Positions 4,949 through 5,909 of a DNA stretch of 5,909 bases are shown in pieces. Source of the stretch: an uncultured Desulfobacterales bacterium (GTDB taxonomy: Bacteria > Desulfobacterota > Desulfobacteria > Desulfobacterales > JAFDCJ01); contig CALZJV010000402.1 of the NCBI GenBank assembly GCA_945787595.1, positions 1-5,909 on the forward strand, given 5' to 3'. The notes under the pieces are model-generated. The model made no database searches and was not told where the DNA came from. It saw only the letters and a list, made by a program, of their open reading frames with translations. A program made the translations under genes and the position numbers. The first letter of the stretch is position 1, and each line of letters begins with the position of its first letter.

Positions 4949-5650
4949 TTTTCTTTTTACACAATGCAGGGTCCGTTTGGCATCTTCCGGATCGTTTGGC
5001 CCTGAAATGATGTGTATCTCCCAGGCAGCTTTGAACCGATCGCAGGCATAATCCAGCATATAGAAAAAAGCATTTCGGATATAGTCGGCCGGGTATTTTT
5101 CTCTGAGCCCCTGAAAGTCGCCCTGTAGTTTTTTTTCGATATGATAGCGGGGTCTGAGCGTCAGCAGCATTTCTTTTTGTGACAATCTCTCCAGCGAAGA
5201 AAGGAGATCCTTTGCAATTCCGGTTCGGATCATGTCTTTACCGATGATATTAATCATCATGCCGATGTCAAATTTACCGACTTCGTTTGCTTGGGTAACA
5301 TCAAGCGCCCGAAAATTCACCCTGTCAACCGCATAAAGCGCTTTTAATATCTCACATCCCCTGATGACGCGTTTATCAATATCAATGCCGAGAACCCAGC
5401 GCGCCCCGAGGTTTCTTGCAAAAAAAGACCAATGCCCGAAATTGCAGCCCAGATCCACAACGGTCTTGCCTTCAAAGTTCAAGACCCCATCCCTATCGCG
5501 GAGCCCGTCGCAGGCGTCACCAATGCCGTCCGCCAGCAGTTTGTCACCATCAACAACCACAGGTTGCCAGATATTCGGCGGCCCGACTGTTTTAAGTATT
5601 TCTTTAAGTTCCTTTATCTGATCCACAGCTGTTATACATAATTCATTCAA
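4946..5650 (-). CDS. Class I SAM-dependent methyltransferase, first gene of operon
   Basis: The protein has up to 234 residues with a Rossmann-fold methyltransferase core. Motif I is VVDLGCNFGHWSFFARNLGA (64-83, GxGxG variant GCNFG), and the second acidic strand is VLGIDID (D90/D92), expected to hold the SAM ribose. FRALDVTQ (113-120) is followed by FDIGMMINIIGKDM (127-140, motif IV position) and MLLTLRPRYH. The preceding stretch, NIWQPVVVDGDKL before GKTVVDLGC, recalls the mo5U34/CmoB-like family layout, but that is only a resemblance and I do not assign a tRNA role. The start is uncertain: the frame opens at TTG (5648-5650) right after an in-frame TAG, there is no in-frame ATG near the N-terminus, and a GTG at 5624-5626 would give MDQIKELKE. 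Neither has a Shine-Dalgarno site. It is followed after 12 bases by the Cys-rich gene. A possible role is methylating the radical SAM product or a shared substrate (inference). Confidence 0.85.
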   Translation of the reverse strand: MNELCITAVDQIKELKEILKTVGPPNIWQPVVVDGDKLLADGIGDACDGLRDRDGVLNFEGKTVVDLGCNFGHWSFFARNLGARWVLGIDIDKRVIRGCEILKALYAVDRVNFRALDVTQANEVGKFDIGMMINIIGKDMIRTGIAKDLLSSLERLSQKEMLLTLRPRYHIEKKLQGDFQGLREKYPADYIRNAFFYMLDYACDRFKAAWEIHIISGPNDPEDAKRTLHCVKRK

Positions 5651-5681
5651 GTTCTAGGCAACCCAAAAATACAATTTGGAA

Positions 5682-5710
5682 TTTCTACAACTTTCTAATA
5701 GGACTGTCAA
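5682..5710 (-). promoter_or_regulatory. Sigma70-type promoter for the methyltransferase-radical SAM-lipoprotein operon
   Basis: Read on the - strand, a perfect -35 box TTGACA (5705-5710), a 17-base spacer and TAGAAA (5682-5687, four of six matches to TATAAT) point into the operon. Transcription would begin near 5675, leaving a leader of about 25 bases to the TTG at 5650 or 50 to the GTG at 5626. This short leader does not supply a clear ribosome site. Confidence 0.65.
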
Positions 5711-5733
5711 TCCCCACTGCGGGACACCAGGCA

Positions 5734-5813
5734 ACGTCATTTATTCTATCAGCGAAAACCTGGTCCTCTGGGCCAGGTCAGAGTTAACTGGCTATGCCGA
5801 AGAAAAATGACGT
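5734..5813. repeat. Nested inverted repeats upstream of the operon promoter
   Basis: The outer arms ACGTCATTT (5734-5742) and AAATGACGT (5805-5813) are perfect 9-base complements separated by 62 bases. Inside them ACCTGG (5758-5763) pairs with CCAGGT (5773-5778), and GCCAG (5772-5776) can alternatively pair with CTGGC (5788-5792). The structure could be a small palindromic insertion or a structured RNA, and its nature is unknown. It ends where the TGGA octamer array begins. Confidence 0.5.
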
Positions 5814-5852
5814 GGAATGATGGAATATTGGAAGGTTGGAATAATGGGTTCA
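5813..5852 (+). repeat. Third TGGA octamer array (TGGAATNN)
   Basis: TGGAATGA, TGGAATAT, TGGAAGGT, TGGAATAA and a decayed TGGGTTCA follow each other with a strict 8-base period. It is the same architecture as the arrays at 2941 and 3064 but with AAT in place of AGT. It is intergenic. Beyond it, 5853-5909 shows nothing recognisable. Confidence 0.75.
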
Positions 5853-5909
5853 GAAGGATGAAATCTTTTTTAGATACACCTCGTAAATCAGAGATTAATC
5901 CGCCTGCGG

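Overview
The window looks like chromosomal DNA of a Gram-negative bacterium, most likely an uncultured member of the Desulfobacterota (former Deltaproteobacteria). This is inference. It rests on a MutL that carries the C-terminal endonuclease motif (so not a MutH-type gammaproteobacterial MutL), a lipobox lipoprotein, and short-period TGGA/GGAA-rich repeat arrays that I remember as common in sulfate-reducer genomes. There are no rRNA or tRNA genes, no CRISPR array and no phage genes.

Left part (1-856): a REP-associated tyrosine transposase (RAYT, IS200-like HUH nuclease) on the + strand sits between two pairs of inverted REP elements (43-145 and 657-817). Each REP has a GTGG head next to a GCGGCT/AGCCGC hairpin. 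The last REP ends about 40 bases before the next gene.

Middle (857-2761): a complete mutL on the + strand, with an N-terminal GHKL ATPase and a C-terminal DQHA(X)2E(X)4E endonuclease domain. The disordered linker between them contains two different 7-bp-period DNA repeat arrays kept in frame; one of them is organised as a 42-bp (14-residue) tandem repeat. From 2762 to 3180 there is no convincing gene. This gap holds two inverted copies of an 8-bp-period TGGAGTNN array, and a third array of the same type lies at 5813-5852.

Right part (3181-5650), all on the - strand: a tight four-gene operon read from right to left. It encodes a class I SAM methyltransferase, a 100-residue Cys-rich protein resembling the auxiliary-cluster (SPASM/twitch) half of a radical SAM enzyme, a 211-residue radical SAM core protein, and a lipoprotein. 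Gaps are 12, -8 and 3 bases. Ribosome-binding sites for two genes lie in the end of the gene before, and a sigma70-like promoter (TTGACA-N17-TAGAAA) sits just upstream. The striking point is that the Fe-S auxiliary half, which in single-chain radical SAM/SPASM enzymes usually follows the core, is here a separate gene placed before it. I infer that the two small proteins act as a two-subunit enzyme, perhaps with the methyltransferase; the substrate is not visible from sequence. The rightmost 250 bases hold the operon promoter, nested inverted repeats and the third TGGA array.
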